Source: Rhodanobacteraceae bacterium (lineage in GTDB: Bacteria > Pseudomonadota > Gammaproteobacteria > Xanthomonadales > SZUA-5). Taken from it: a stretch of 64,000 nt of DNA. Positions within the stretch are counted from its first letter, which is position 1; the number at the start of each line of letters is the position of its first letter. The notes under the pieces are model-generated. The model did not search any database. It was not told the DNA's origin and worked only from the letters and a program-made list of their open reading frames with translations. The stretch is taken from contig JADJPR010000003.1 of assembly GCA_016713135.1 (NCBI GenBank), positions 285,444 through 349,443 of the forward strand, written 5' to 3'. A program made the position numbers and the translations under genes. This document shows, piece by piece, positions 45,393 to 53,661 of the stretch.

Positions 45393-47237
45393 ATGAGCAC
45401 TTTCGACAGCACCAAGCGGCTACTGCCGGAGATCCTTGCGCAGATCGCGAAGGGGAACATTCAACTTCCCGACTTCCAGCGCGGCTGGATCTGGGACGAT
45501 CAGCACATCCGCAGCCTCCTGGTGAGCATCGCTCGCTCCTTTCCGGTTGGCGCAGTAATGCTTCTGGAGACGGGTGGTGATGCGCGATTTCAGGTCCGGC
45601 CTATCGAAGGGGTCACTCTTCCTTCCGGCAACGTCGACGCCGAACTACTGATCCTCGACGGTCAGCAGCGCCTCACCACGCTGACCCAGGTCCTTGCCCT
45701 AAAAAACCCAGTGAAGACGCGTACCGACAAGGGGAAGCCGATCCAGCGCCACTACTACTGGAACATCCAGGTCGCTTTGGAGGGCGGCGATCGGCTTGAG
45801 GACGCTATCGAAGCGCTGGAGGAGGACAAGGTCAAGCGGACCAACTTCGGCAGGGACGTTGAACTTGACCTCAGCACCACTCGAAAGGAGTGCGAACAAC
45901 TCTACTTCCCCTGCAATCAGATTCTGAACTCGGATGCTTGGGAAGAGGCCTTACAAGAGCACGCGCCAGAGAAATTCGGGCTTTACATGCAGTTTCGTCG
46001 ACAGGTCCTGAATGCCTTTCGCAACTACCAGCTCCCTGTGATCCAGCTTGGCAAGGCCACGAGCAAGGAAGCTGTCTGCCTCGTATTCGAGAAGGTAAAC
46101 ACCGGAGGTGTGCCGCTCAACGTTTTTGAGTTGGTGACTGCCACATATGCAGCCGACAGCTTCAACCTCCGCGATGACTGGTACGGGAACGCGGACCGCA
46201 AAGTCACGGGCCGGTACGCGCGTCTGTGCAAGGAACCCGTGCTCTCACAGGTGGAGTCGACGGATTACTTGCAGGCCGTTTCGATGCTGCACACGCTCGA
46301 TCTTCGGCGAGCAGATGTTGCAGCGGGAAAGAACGGGAAGGCTGTTCAACCGGTGAGCGCGAAGCGCGCATCGATTCTCGCAATGCCATTGGCTGCCTAC
46401 CAGGCGTGGGCCGACGAGGTGGAGGCAGGATTTTTTCTCGCGGCAAAGTTTCTGCGCAAGGAGTGCGTCAAGAACCCTCGAGAGTTGCCATACCGTTCAC
46501 AGCTTGCCCCACTTGCCTCCGTGCTCGCGCATCTGCGTGAGCGCTGGCTCGAGCCGCGCATCTATCAAAAACTTTCCCAGTGGTACTGGTGCGGCGTACT
46601 TGGCGAGTTGTACGGGAGCACGATTGAAACCCGAATTGCCAACGATGTCGAAGATCTGCTGAACTGGATCGACGACGACGGCAGCGTGCCGCGCACGATC
46701 TCCGAAGCATCGTTCAGCCCTGACCGGCTCGACACAATGACGTCCAGGCTCTCGGCCGCTTACAAAGGCCTCAACATGCTTGTTCTAAGAGAAGGCGCGC
46801 AGGACTTCTTCTGGAAGGCGAAGATTCAGGAACTGGACGACGAAGAGCTTGCTCTCGACATTCACCACATCTTCCCGCAAGACTGGTGCGAGAAGAAGGG
46901 AATGAAGCGGGCCGTCTACAACACGATCGTCAACAAGACCCCGATCTCGTACAAGGCAAACCGCATGATTGGCGGCAACGCACCGTCATCGTATTTATCA
47001 AAGCTCCAAACGCATGCGCAGGTGCAGCTCGACGACGAGCAGATGAACTCGATTCTGGGCACTCATTATGTGGACCCCGCCACGCTGCGAAGTGACGATT
47101 TCAGCGCCTTCTATTCCGCCCGAAAAGCTGCTCTGGTCAAGATAGTTGAACGGGCCATGGGCAAGGCCGCTGCTGCGTCAAACCAAGGGGCTGACGGCCC
47201 AAATGCTTCAGACGACGGGAACGATGCCAATCAATGA
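45393..47237 (+). CDS. DUF262/HNH (GmrSD-like) protein
   Basis: The 614-residue protein from ATG 45393 begins MSTFDSTKRLLPEILAQIAK. DUF262 shows the ILDGQQRLTTLTQV motif (~87-100), a DGQQR nucleotide-sensing/ParB-like site. The C-terminal DUF1524-type HNH nuclease has LALDIHHIFPQDWCE (~487-500) followed by YKANRMIGGNAPSSYL. The architecture is that of GmrSD-type modification-dependent restriction enzymes. It follows the helicase gene by 16 bp, so it is probably part of the same defence operon. Confidence 0.9.
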   Translation: MSTFDSTKRLLPEILAQIAKGNIQLPDFQRGWIWDDQHIRSLLVSIARSFPVGAVMLLETGGDARFQVRPIEGVTLPSGNVDAELLILDGQQRLTTLTQVLALKNPVKTRTDKGKPIQRHYYWNIQVALEGGDRLEDAIEALEEDKVKRTNFGRDVELDLSTTRKECEQLYFPCNQILNSDAWEEALQEHAPEKFGLYMQFRRQVLNAFRNYQLPVIQLGKATSKEAVCLVFEKVNTGGVPLNVFELVTATYAADSFNLRDDWYGNADRKVTGRYARLCKEPVLSQVESTDYLQAVSMLHTLDLRRADVAAGKNGKAVQPVSAKRASILAMPLAAYQAWADEVEAGFFLAAKFLRKECVKNPRELPYRSQLAPLASVLAHLRERWLEPRIYQKLSQWYWCGVLGELYGSTIETRIANDVEDLLNWIDDDGSVPRTISEASFSPDRLDTMTSRLSAAYKGLNMLVLREGAQDFFWKAKIQELDDEELALDIHHIFPQDWCEKKGMKRAVYNTIVNKTPISYKANRMIGGNAPSSYLSKLQTHAQVQLDDEQMNSILGTHYVDPATLRSDDFSAFYSARKAALVKIVERAMGKAAAASNQGADGPNASDDGNDANQ

Positions 47238-47491
47238 TTGACGAGGCTGGTTAGCCTGGCTTGGGCATTCGCAAGCATGTCCAATCGCAGGTTGGGCGTT
47301 ATGTAGGTGGACAGGTGATGCAAAGTCCAATTGAGGATTTCGGCCCTGCGCAGCGGGTTCTCAGCCGCGTCGTACTTTTCGCGGTAAAGGTCTAGCTCTT
47401 CGAGTGCCCGCGCAAGGGCCACCCTGGCTCGGGCAAGCGCTTCTTTACCGTCGTTTTCTGCCAAGCGTTCCGCCCAATTTGTTTCATTCAT
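47231..47491 (-). CDS. Small hypothetical protein convergent with DUF262 gene
   Basis: The 86-residue, mostly helical protein (MNETNWAERLAENDGKEALA) starts at ATG 47491 with GAGG upstream; a further ATG at 47515 is possible. It overlaps the DUF262 3' end by 7 bp on the opposite strand. It contains a coiled-coil-like ARARVALARALEELDLYREK. Family not recognised. Confidence 0.55.
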   Translation of the reverse strand: MNETNWAERLAENDGKEALARARVALARALEELDLYREKYDAAENPLRRAEILNWTLHHLSTYITPNLRLDMLANAQARLTSLVNH

Positions 47492-47553
47492 TGCAGTGTT
47501 CCTCACCAATCTCAAAGTGGTCGCGGAGGCACCATTTACGCGCTGTTTGGAAC

Positions 47554-48095
47554 TTAAGCCAAGCGAATCCCGATGCCAAAATCACGTCTCTCGCCCAGAA
47601 GCAATGCGGCCTCAGCTTCGCGCCTGTCGATCAGGCCGGGTAGCACTTTTCCGCCGCCATAGATCCATCTGCGCAGTTCAGTGGCTGCCCCTGACCAGTC
47701 GCACTGATTGACCCGCCGCCGCAACTTCGACGCCTGCAGCCGACCGGCGCCGAGGTTGAACGTGAAGCTCACCAGCGCGTCGAACTGGTTCTGGGTGAGC
47801 GGGACGGTGATCAGTCGGCGGACTGCGGCTTCGGCGATGGCGAGGTCGCGGCGGAGGAGTTCGTGGCTTCGGCTTCGGTGATCGTGCCAATCTGCTAGCC
47901 CGACTGGATCACGTGGCCGTAGCCGATCGTGGGCTTGCCTGCCAGGCAGCGGTAAACGGTGGCGCAAAAGCTTTCGAAGCGCTTGATCAGGGCGATGCCG
48001 GCGTCGCTAGATCGCGTCCCGGTCCGAGACGACTCTGAGTTCGTCGGTGAGCACTGCGTCAGAGTGGTAAAGTCGGGCGGTCGGAGCGCCGACAT
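47554..48095 (-). pseudogene. Broken phage lysozyme (GH24), copy 1
   Basis: Two frames together match a T4-type lysozyme. The N-terminal part has GIALIKRFESFCATVYRC and GKPTIGYGHV, then an in-frame TAG near 47900 where the intact copy has GEQFGTITEAEA. A frame change follows, then RRDLAIAEAAVRRLITVPLT, LVSFTFNLGAG and the normal C-terminus WIYGGGKVLPGLIDRREAEA. It is nearly identical in blocks to the lysozyme at 49870-50323. It is probably a duplicated, dead endolysin gene. Confidence 0.8.
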
Positions 48096-48540
48096 GGCGT
48101 GTCCGACTCGCGACCGACGTCAGCGTGGATTCGGCAAACGGGAGCTAATCGAAATGATCGCCAGGCGACTATCGGCCGCTACCAAGACGATTCAAACCGA
48201 GAACAACCTTCTGCTGCTCCAATTCCTTTCCATCGGTGGCATCGTTGCATCGCGGAAGGAGTGGGCAAAGGGCGCCCTGGACTGGCTGAAAGCGGCTGGG
48301 CGCAGCGACTACTTCAGCAACTTGATGACGGCAACACACTCGGTAGACGGTCGCTGCTTGACGGTGCTGCGTGTCGGTAGTCGCGACCAGATCAGCATCA
48401 CCGAATTCGGGCGCAAGGTCCTTGAACTTGGCCAACCCGTTTGGATTCGGGGAGGCGGATGGTTCGCTGGGGTCAGCGATGAGTTTGAGGTGCGGGTCTC
48501 GGAAGTTGCCCCTCGAGAATTGCACGCCCGCATCGACTGA
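48094..48540 (+). CDS. Hypothetical protein, prophage-end cargo
   Basis: The 148-residue product may start at ATG 48094 (GGAG upstream) or at ATG 48154, which also follows a good ribosome site (GGGAG). The body MIARRLSAATKTIQTENNLL, FLSIGGIVASRKEWAKGALD could be a winged-helix or small enzyme fold. Family unknown. It lies between the two lysozyme copies on the opposite strand to the phage genes. Confidence 0.5.
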   Translation: MACPTRDRRQRGFGKRELIEMIARRLSAATKTIQTENNLLLLQFLSIGGIVASRKEWAKGALDWLKAAGRSDYFSNLMTATHSVDGRCLTVLRVGSRDQISITEFGRKVLELGQPVWIRGGGWFAGVSDEFEVRVSEVAPRELHARID

Positions 48541-48658
48541 CGGTGACGTCCAGCAATAAAATTCGCACCGAGCAAGCTCGCCGGCAGGTCGATCACGATC
48601 AACGGATATGCAGGGTAGCACGGCGCATTTCGCGCGATGCCTAGTACCGGGGATTCCC

Positions 48659-48832
48659 ATGAAGATTCTTACCGCCGATACGGAATCTGAGTCACTGGAG
48701 TCGAAGCGCCCAGAGGGCGGAGTTGACTGGCAGCTCGTTGCCTCCGGCGGTTGGTCCGAGGGAATGTACAACTCAGGTCATATCGAATACCTCATTGCGA
48801 ATGTGGGTCCGGGCAAGCGGGTCATGGAATAG
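48659..48832 (+). CDS. Small hypothetical protein, uncertain
   Basis: A 57-residue frame from ATG 48659 (MKILTADTESESLESKRPEG) with GVDWQLVASGGWSEGMYNSG. The ribosome site is weak. It could be a real small cargo gene or a remnant; I have no family match. Confidence 0.3.
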   Translation: MKILTADTESESLESKRPEGGVDWQLVASGGWSEGMYNSGHIEYLIANVGPGKRVME

Positions 48833-48878
48833 CGCTTTGTCGGCTGCTTGTCTGTTGAACGTCGTTGGAGTGGAAATC

Positions 48879-49130
48879 GTGAGTCCGAATCTGGTGTCGC
48901 AGGAAGAGCTTGTTGCGCTTGGCTGGACCAAGCGGCAGATCGAGGCGGCATTGGACGAGCCCGATGAAGTGGGACCGTCCGGCCATTGGTTGAACACCAG
49001 CGGCAAGCCCTACTACGACCGTGATCGAGTTGCCGTCGCTGCCTACTGGATCGGCCTGCGGAAGGAGCGACCGACCGACGCGCAGTGGCAGGAATGGTCG
49101 GGGGTGCTCCGCCGATATCGCTGCCGGTGA
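48879..49130 (+). CDS. Small cargo protein, first of an overlapping pair
   Basis: The 83-residue protein starts at GTG 48879 with GGAG 8 bases upstream (VSPNLVSQEELVALGWTKRQ). It has a DNA-binding-like helical feel (RQIEAALDEPDEV) and RDRVAVAAYWIGLRKE. Its stop overlaps the ATG of the next gene (TGATG), indicating tight coupling. Function unknown; the size and pairing resemble toxin-antitoxin or moron pairs. Confidence 0.55.
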   Translation: MSPNLVSQEELVALGWTKRQIEAALDEPDEVGPSGHWLNTSGKPYYDRDRVAVAAYWIGLRKERPTDAQWQEWSGVLRRYRCR

Positions 49131-49594
49131 TGCGTGCTGACGTGCACCGGCTTGCCGAGGCCTGCCAGCCTGGGGTCACCGATCGATTCTGGTCGTTGCG
49201 CCTGTCGCATCCCGTCATGGGGCGGCAACCTGGTACACGGCGGAGCGAAGATCTTCTGATCGAAGATTGCCTGATCCGGCTGGCCAACGCTGCGTTCGGA
49301 ACCGACGTCGCAAGTGCTGAGGGCCTGGAGACGTTTCTCAGAGAGAAATCGACAACCGCCGCTGAGGTTCTCGGGGATGGCTGGCCTGAAGACATCGTCG
49401 TTCGGCCTGCAAGACGAGCCAGCTATGTCTCTAGGGCGACTAGCAAGAAAGCCATGCAACGCTTCGTCTGCGAGCTTTCTCTCGTTCATGTCGGATCTGT
49501 CACGGGCCCGCTCGGCCAGACCGTGAATCTTCGCGAGTTTCTGGTGTACGCGCCGCGAATGCGGTTCGACCGCAGGAGCAGCGCTGACGCTTGA
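49130..49594 (+). CDS. Cargo protein, second of an overlapping pair
   Basis: The 154-residue protein from ATG 49130 (MRADVHRLAEACQPGVTDRF) overlaps the preceding stop by one base. It includes RRSEDLLIEDCLIRLANAAF and VRPARRASYVSRATSKKAMQ, and no signal peptide. Family not recognised. It lies between two lysozyme copies, a typical place for phage-borne accessory genes. Confidence 0.55.
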   Translation: MRADVHRLAEACQPGVTDRFWSLRLSHPVMGRQPGTRRSEDLLIEDCLIRLANAAFGTDVASAEGLETFLREKSTTAAEVLGDGWPEDIVVRPARRASYVSRATSKKAMQRFVCELSLVHVGSVTGPLGQTVNLREFLVYAPRMRFDRRSSADA

Positions 49595-49869
49595 CTGCCC
49601 GGATCGGAGGCTGCGTCGGGGCCAGATAGAGTTTTCGCCTCTACCGGTAATCGGTGAGACACCGGGTCAAGTCCCCAAAAAGGCGCCCACCGCGTTCGCC
49701 GTACGGTGTTCACAGGTAGATGCAGGTGCCGTCATCTTCGATGTCGCCTAGGAACTCAAGTTTGTCGGTCACCCTCTTCGGAACTGGTCTATCTGGTCGA
49801 AGACTCGGTCGAGCCGACGCGCTTTCAACGCATTTTGGACGTGTCACCGACCGGGTCAATCTGCCGAGG

Positions 49870-50323
49870 TCAGAAGCTCGCACCCATCATCCCCGCCTCC
49901 TCCTCCCGCCTCGCTACCAACCCCTTCAGCTTCTTGCCGTCCGCATAAACCCACCGCAGCAACTCGCTGCGCCAGCGCCCAGTTGCCTTGGTTGATCCGT
50001 CGCCGCAGCGTGGATTTTTCCAGCGCGCCTTCGCCGACGTTGAACGTGAAGCTCACCAAGGCGTCGAACTGGCTCTGGGTCAGCGGTACGGTGATCAGTC
50101 GCCGGACTGCGGCCTCGGCGATGGCGAGGTCGCGGCGGAGGAGTTCGATGGCTTCGGCTTCGGTGATGGTGCCGAACTGCTCGCCCGGCAGGACCACGTG
50201 GCCGTAGCCGATGGTGGGCTTGCCTGCCGGGCAGCGGTAGACGGTGGCGCAGAAGCTCTCGAAGCGCTTGATCAGGGCGATGCCGGCGTTGCTGGTTCGC
50301 AGCAGTGCGTTGGGTCCGCTCAT
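49870..50323 (-). CDS. Phage lysozyme (GH24 endolysin), copy 2 (one frameshift)
   Basis: The product starts MSGPNALLRTSNAGIALIKR (ATG 50323 after GGAG, overlapping the holin stop by 4 bp). Catalytic core residues are FESFCATVYRC (Glu), GYGHV and TITEAEAIELL, with VPLTQSQFDALVSFTFNVG. Near 49973 the frame slips and the true C-terminus ELLRWVYADGKKLKGLVARR lies in the next frame, ending at 49870. It is a peptidoglycan-cleaving endolysin of the lysis cassette with holin. Confidence 0.82.
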
Positions 50324-50781
50324 TTGCGACTCCGCGCGCGCTGGATGGCTCGGCCGCCGAACCAAAAGCTCATGACGGTGGCGAACAGGGCCTGGGTCTC
50401 GCCATCCCAGATCACTTGCAGTGCGCTGGCGAAGGTCAGGTCCTCGGCTTGTGCCAGCGTGACAAGCGAGGTCAGCTTTACCGCGGCGAACAGGCCGAAG
50501 AAGGCGTAGGTGATGACCGGCCGCACGCTGGACTGCAGGCCCTCAACCCAGCGCACGCCGCTGTCGCGGTTGGCGTAGTTGTAGACCTGTTCGGTCTCCT
50601 TGATGTCGGCGTTGATGTTGAGCTCGTCCAGCTTCTGCGTGTGGCCGAGCTTCTGCAGTTCGACCTGCCGATCGAACATCGCCAACTGGTGCTTGCGGTC
50701 CTCCTTCTCGCGCTGCAGCTTGAGGATTTCCGGGAACGCGCTGGCCGCAAAGCCGAGCAGGCTGCCAAGCAGGGTCATCAT
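50320..50781 (-). CDS. Phage holin-family protein (3TM type)
   Basis: The 153-residue membrane protein (MMTLLGSLLGFAASAFPEIL) has an amphipathic charged middle (REKEDRKHQLAMFDRQVELQ) and C-terminal membrane segments (VITYAFFGLFAAVKLTSLVT, TQALFATVMSFWFGGRAIQR). It matches holins of the three-helix type found in phages and gene transfer agents. GGAGG precedes the ATG and its end overlaps the lysozyme start, forming the lysis cassette. Confidence 0.8.
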   Translation of the reverse strand: MMTLLGSLLGFAASAFPEILKLQREKEDRKHQLAMFDRQVELQKLGHTQKLDELNINADIKETEQVYNYANRDSGVRWVEGLQSSVRPVITYAFFGLFAAVKLTSLVTLAQAEDLTFASALQVIWDGETQALFATVMSFWFGGRAIQRARSRK

Positions 50782-50783
50782 GA

Positions 50784-51071
50784 TCAGCGCCCTCCGAACA
50801 GCTTGAAGTGGATGGCGGCACTGGTCGCCAGCGCGATCACCAGCGCGGTGGTCAGCATCTTGATGACTGTCTGCCAGGCCGTGTGCTTCGCGGCGTTGTA
50901 CGCATCGAGCAGGCCACGCAGCGCGCGGATGTCGTGGGCGGCGTCGTCGCCTTCGAGGCCGACGTCGGCGAGGGCTCGGCGGGCGCCGAGTTCGGCGGCG
51001 TGCTCGAGCATTTTCTGAAACTCGTGGATCGGCATGGACACCGTGCCGCCTTCGATCACGGGGGTGACCAT
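50784..51071 (-). CDS. DUF6127-like small membrane protein
   Basis: The 95-residue protein (MVTPVIEGGTVSMPIHEFQK) has an N-terminal helical part (LGARRALADVGLEGDDAAHD, IRALRGLLDAYNAAKHTAWQ) and a C-terminal membrane helix (VIKMLTTALVIALATSAAIH). I assign it tentatively to DUF6127, seen next to phage lysis genes. CAGGAGAC precedes the ATG. It probably assists lysis. Confidence 0.65.
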   Translation of the reverse strand: MVTPVIEGGTVSMPIHEFQKMLEHAAELGARRALADVGLEGDDAAHDIRALRGLLDAYNAAKHTAWQTVIKMLTTALVIALATSAAIHFKLFGGR

Positions 51072-51095
51072 GGGTTGTCTCCTGGTAGCGGAAAT

Positions 51096-51120
51096 GAAAA
51101 AGCCCGCAGTGAGCGGGCTG
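51096..51120 (-). terminator. Rho-independent terminator of the tail operon
   Basis: On the minus strand, AGCCCGC loops over TCACT to GCGGGCT, followed by a TTTTT run. It sits between the last small tail gene and the lysis genes on the same strand, so it would end tail-operon transcripts and limit read-through to the lysis cassette. Confidence 0.8.
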
Positions 51121-51161
51121 TGGGAAGGCCTTGCGGCCCGATGGAGCAGCGATCGCGCGGA

Positions 51162-51383
51162 TCAGATTTCGATGACTTCCAGCGGCAAGGACGGCGCTTC
51201 GCCTTGGATGACGCCATCCCGGACGAACACGGTCTGGCCCAGCGTGGCTTCGCCACGTCCGTGGACCAGCCCGCCGCCCGGCAGGGCGATCACGGCGCGG
51301 CTGGCGTCGACCTCGACCACGATGCCGGCTTGCAACGGTGGATCAGGCAGCAGCTGTCGGAACTGCCGGTAGATGTTATGCAC
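51162..51383 (-). CDS. Small phage protein
   Basis: The 73-residue beta-rich protein (MHNIYRQFRQLLPDPPLQAG) continues IVVEVDASRAVIALPGGGLV and GQTVFVRDGVIQGEAPSLPL. The start overlaps the end of the 629-residue tail protein by 8 bp. Probably a small head-tail or tail accessory protein; family not recognised. Confidence 0.65.
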   Translation of the reverse strand: MHNIYRQFRQLLPDPPLQAGIVVEVDASRAVIALPGGGLVHGRGEATLGQTVFVRDGVIQGEAPSLPLEVIEI

Positions 51384-53265
51384 GGCATTCCACCCCGAGG
51401 GTTTGCCAGACCTCCGGGAAGTCGGCCTCGATGCGCGTGGATCGCACCAGGCCGAGTCGAGACACGCTGCCGTCCTGGTACTCGACGAAGGTGCCCGGCT
51501 CGACGATGCCGGTTTCCGGCAGCACGGGCAGGCGCAGGCCCACTTCGAACTGCGGACCGGTGTCGGCCAGGATCGCAGTGCCGCGCTGGCGTGCCGCGGC
51601 GGCCTCGGTGATCAACGCGTCGACGACCATCGGCGCGATCACGTTTCCGGCCGTGCCGGTGCGCGTGACCTGGCCGAGCACGCCCGCGCTCTGGCCGGAT
51701 ACAAACACCCGGTTGTAGGCGGGCTTCTCCAGCCAGCGCAGGGACTCGCGCGAGACCGCGTCGACCGGCAGGACCAGATCGGGGGTCACCGCATGCCAGT
51801 CCCAGGGCGCCACGGGATAGCGGTGGCGCACGCGAAGGATCGCCTCGGACGGATGCGGCAGCAGATAGCCACCGGGCGCCTCAGCAATGGCGGCCAGTGC
51901 ATCGATCCAGGTGCCTTGTTGGGCGAACACGCCCGCCGGCACATTCCAGTCGGTCAGGCCCCAGTCGATGGTCCAGCCCAGTGGTACGCCGTTGATCGTC
52001 AGCACATCGTCCATCAACTGACGGGCCGTGCGCGGTTGTGGGATTGGCGAACGTTCATCATCGGCGCGTAGGGCGCCGGACAACGCCGCCGTGCGCCCGC
52101 GCCCGGACAGACGCAGGCTGGCCTCGCCGAAGCTGCGGTCACGGGTCAGGTTCTCGGCCAGCACCCGAAAATCGGTGCCGTTGACGTGCGCCACGAGTTC
52201 CACCGGGGGCGCGCCATCGGCGGGTGCAATCAAGGCTTCGGCAATGGCGGGCAGCGTGGCCTCGAAGCCCCAGGCCCAGGAGTCGACGTCGAGACTCAGC
52301 GACAGCGAGATCACCGGCACCGGCATACCATCCGGCCATCGATGCAGCGTCACATGGTTCAGCACGACATAGACCCTTCGAATCGGAACGACGACCGGAC
52401 CGTCTTGGCCGGGCCCAGGGTGGTTTTCGCAGACGAACAGCAGATGGCCGTTCGTCGCCGCCAGTGCGGCAAACCGCAGGGTCGGGTTCGGGGTGTAGCA
52501 GGGAACGATCGGTGGATCGGGGTCGTCCGGGCGTACTGGAGGGCGCCCTGGCGGCGGCCGCATCGCGTTCTGCCAACGCGCGGCCATCCAGCGGCGCATG
52601 GCTGTGGCGACCTGGATCACTTCGAAGAAGCGCAGGCCCGGATAAGCCTGGGCCATGTCGAAGCGAGAGCATATTGGCTGACGACGATCTCGCAGGCCGT
52701 CTTGATGGAGCACACGGCGCTCCATCGCGTCCATGCGGGCTGCATTCGCATAGGCCACCGGGCCTGCCGTTCGCAGGTGGAGTGATTCGCTATGCGCGAT
52801 CCGGAGCGCGCCCGGCGATTGCTGGACCGCACCGTGAAACCGCGCTGTCGCCGACACCGGTGCGCGCACCAACGTCGCCGCGCGCCGTGTCGTCACGTTG
52901 GCATCGTGCGATTGCCCCGTTTGCCTGGACGCGCGCGCCTGCGACGAGTGGCTGGCCGTGGAGGTCGTGCGGTGCTCGGCCCCGTCCTCGAACCCACGCC
53001 CGCGTTGCCAAGCCGACCCGGTGCTGCCCACCAGCGGACGCGCGGCCCGAGAGGCGTAGCGCGCCTCGGCGATCATCTCCATCGCCGGAAACGTCGCGAC
53101 TAGCGTCGCCGACGCGTTCGGAATGGCCAGCGCTTCGAACCGCAGCGCCGGCAGCGTTCCGACCAGTTGGGCATCGATTGGCGGATGCGATCCAGCCGGA
53201 TCGCCACCCAGCACCAGATGCGCGCTGGCCGGGGGATGGGCAAAGCGCAGATCGACAGCCGCCAT
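51376..53265 (-). CDS. Phage tail-tip protein
   Basis: A 629-residue protein (MAAVDLRFAHPPASAHLVLG). The middle is low-complexity and Thr/Arg-rich (residues ~85-230). The second half (YVVLNHVTLHRWPDGMPVPV, ISLSLSLDVDSWAWGFEATL, then TINGVPLGWTIDWGLTDWNV) resembles hub- or baseplate-type tail proteins. It is in the block transcribed from the tape measure gene toward the lysis cassette. Exact structural role unknown. Confidence 0.65.
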   Translation of the reverse strand: MAAVDLRFAHPPASAHLVLGGDPAGSHPPIDAQLVGTLPALRFEALAIPNASATLVATFPAMEMIAEARYASRAARPLVGSTGSAWQRGRGFEDGAEHRTTSTASHSSQARASRQTGQSHDANVTTRRAATLVRAPVSATARFHGAVQQSPGALRIAHSESLHLRTAGPVAYANAARMDAMERRVLHQDGLRDRRQPICSRFDMAQAYPGLRFFEVIQVATAMRRWMAARWQNAMRPPPGRPPVRPDDPDPPIVPCYTPNPTLRFAALAATNGHLLFVCENHPGPGQDGPVVVPIRRVYVVLNHVTLHRWPDGMPVPVISLSLSLDVDSWAWGFEATLPAIAEALIAPADGAPPVELVAHVNGTDFRVLAENLTRDRSFGEASLRLSGRGRTAALSGALRADDERSPIPQPRTARQLMDDVLTINGVPLGWTIDWGLTDWNVPAGVFAQQGTWIDALAAIAEAPGGYLLPHPSEAILRVRHRYPVAPWDWHAVTPDLVLPVDAVSRESLRWLEKPAYNRVFVSGQSAGVLGQVTRTGTAGNVIAPMVVDALITEAAAARQRGTAILADTGPQFEVGLRLPVLPETGIVEPGTFVEYQDGSVSRLGLVRSTRIEADFPEVWQTLGVECRA

Positions 53266-53271
53266 CGGATA

Positions 53272-53661
53272 TCACCCCAGCAGGCCCGTCAGGATCCGGG
53301 TGTAGCCGCCCGCGTACAGGGTCGTAGTCGGCAGGCGCAACTCGGCGGTCCCATTGAGATCGGACGCATCGCAATCCCAGGCCAGCGCGCCCATGCCATT
53401 GACGATGCGTGCCCAGGTCACCTCGCCCGTGACCAGGATCAGCGCTTCGTTGGTCGGGGTGATTTCGAGAACGCCATCGGCAACCGTGCCCAACGGCTCA
53501 TCCAGCACGATTGAGGCCAGCAGCGGCCCCTGCGGCGGCGCGCCGAAGCTCGGACGCGGCCCTGCGTAGAGATGGGCGCGCGCCTGCTCGATGCCGAGCG
53601 CCAAGAACGTAATGACGCCCTGCAACCGGTAGTTGTTGAGGTCGTTGGAGATCTGGATCAC
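53272..53661 (-). CDS. Phage tail protein, small
   Basis: The 129-residue protein (MIQISNDLNNYRLQGVITFL) is beta-rich, with EITPTNEALILVTGEVTWAR and LRLPTTTLYAGGYTRILTGL. Its stop lies 6 bp before the next gene and its start overlaps the preceding stop by 4 bp. Probably a tail-tip component. Confidence 0.65.
   Translation of the reverse strand: MIQISNDLNNYRLQGVITFLALGIEQARAHLYAGPRPSFGAPPQGPLLASIVLDEPLGTVADGVLEITPTNEALILVTGEVTWARIVNGMGALAWDCDASDLNGTAELRLPTTTLYAGGYTRILTGLLG

Noticed and set aside
48169..48771. 200-codon minus-strand frame across the phage cargo
   Set aside because: It runs antisense through two plus-strand frames with better starts and has no recognisable domain.
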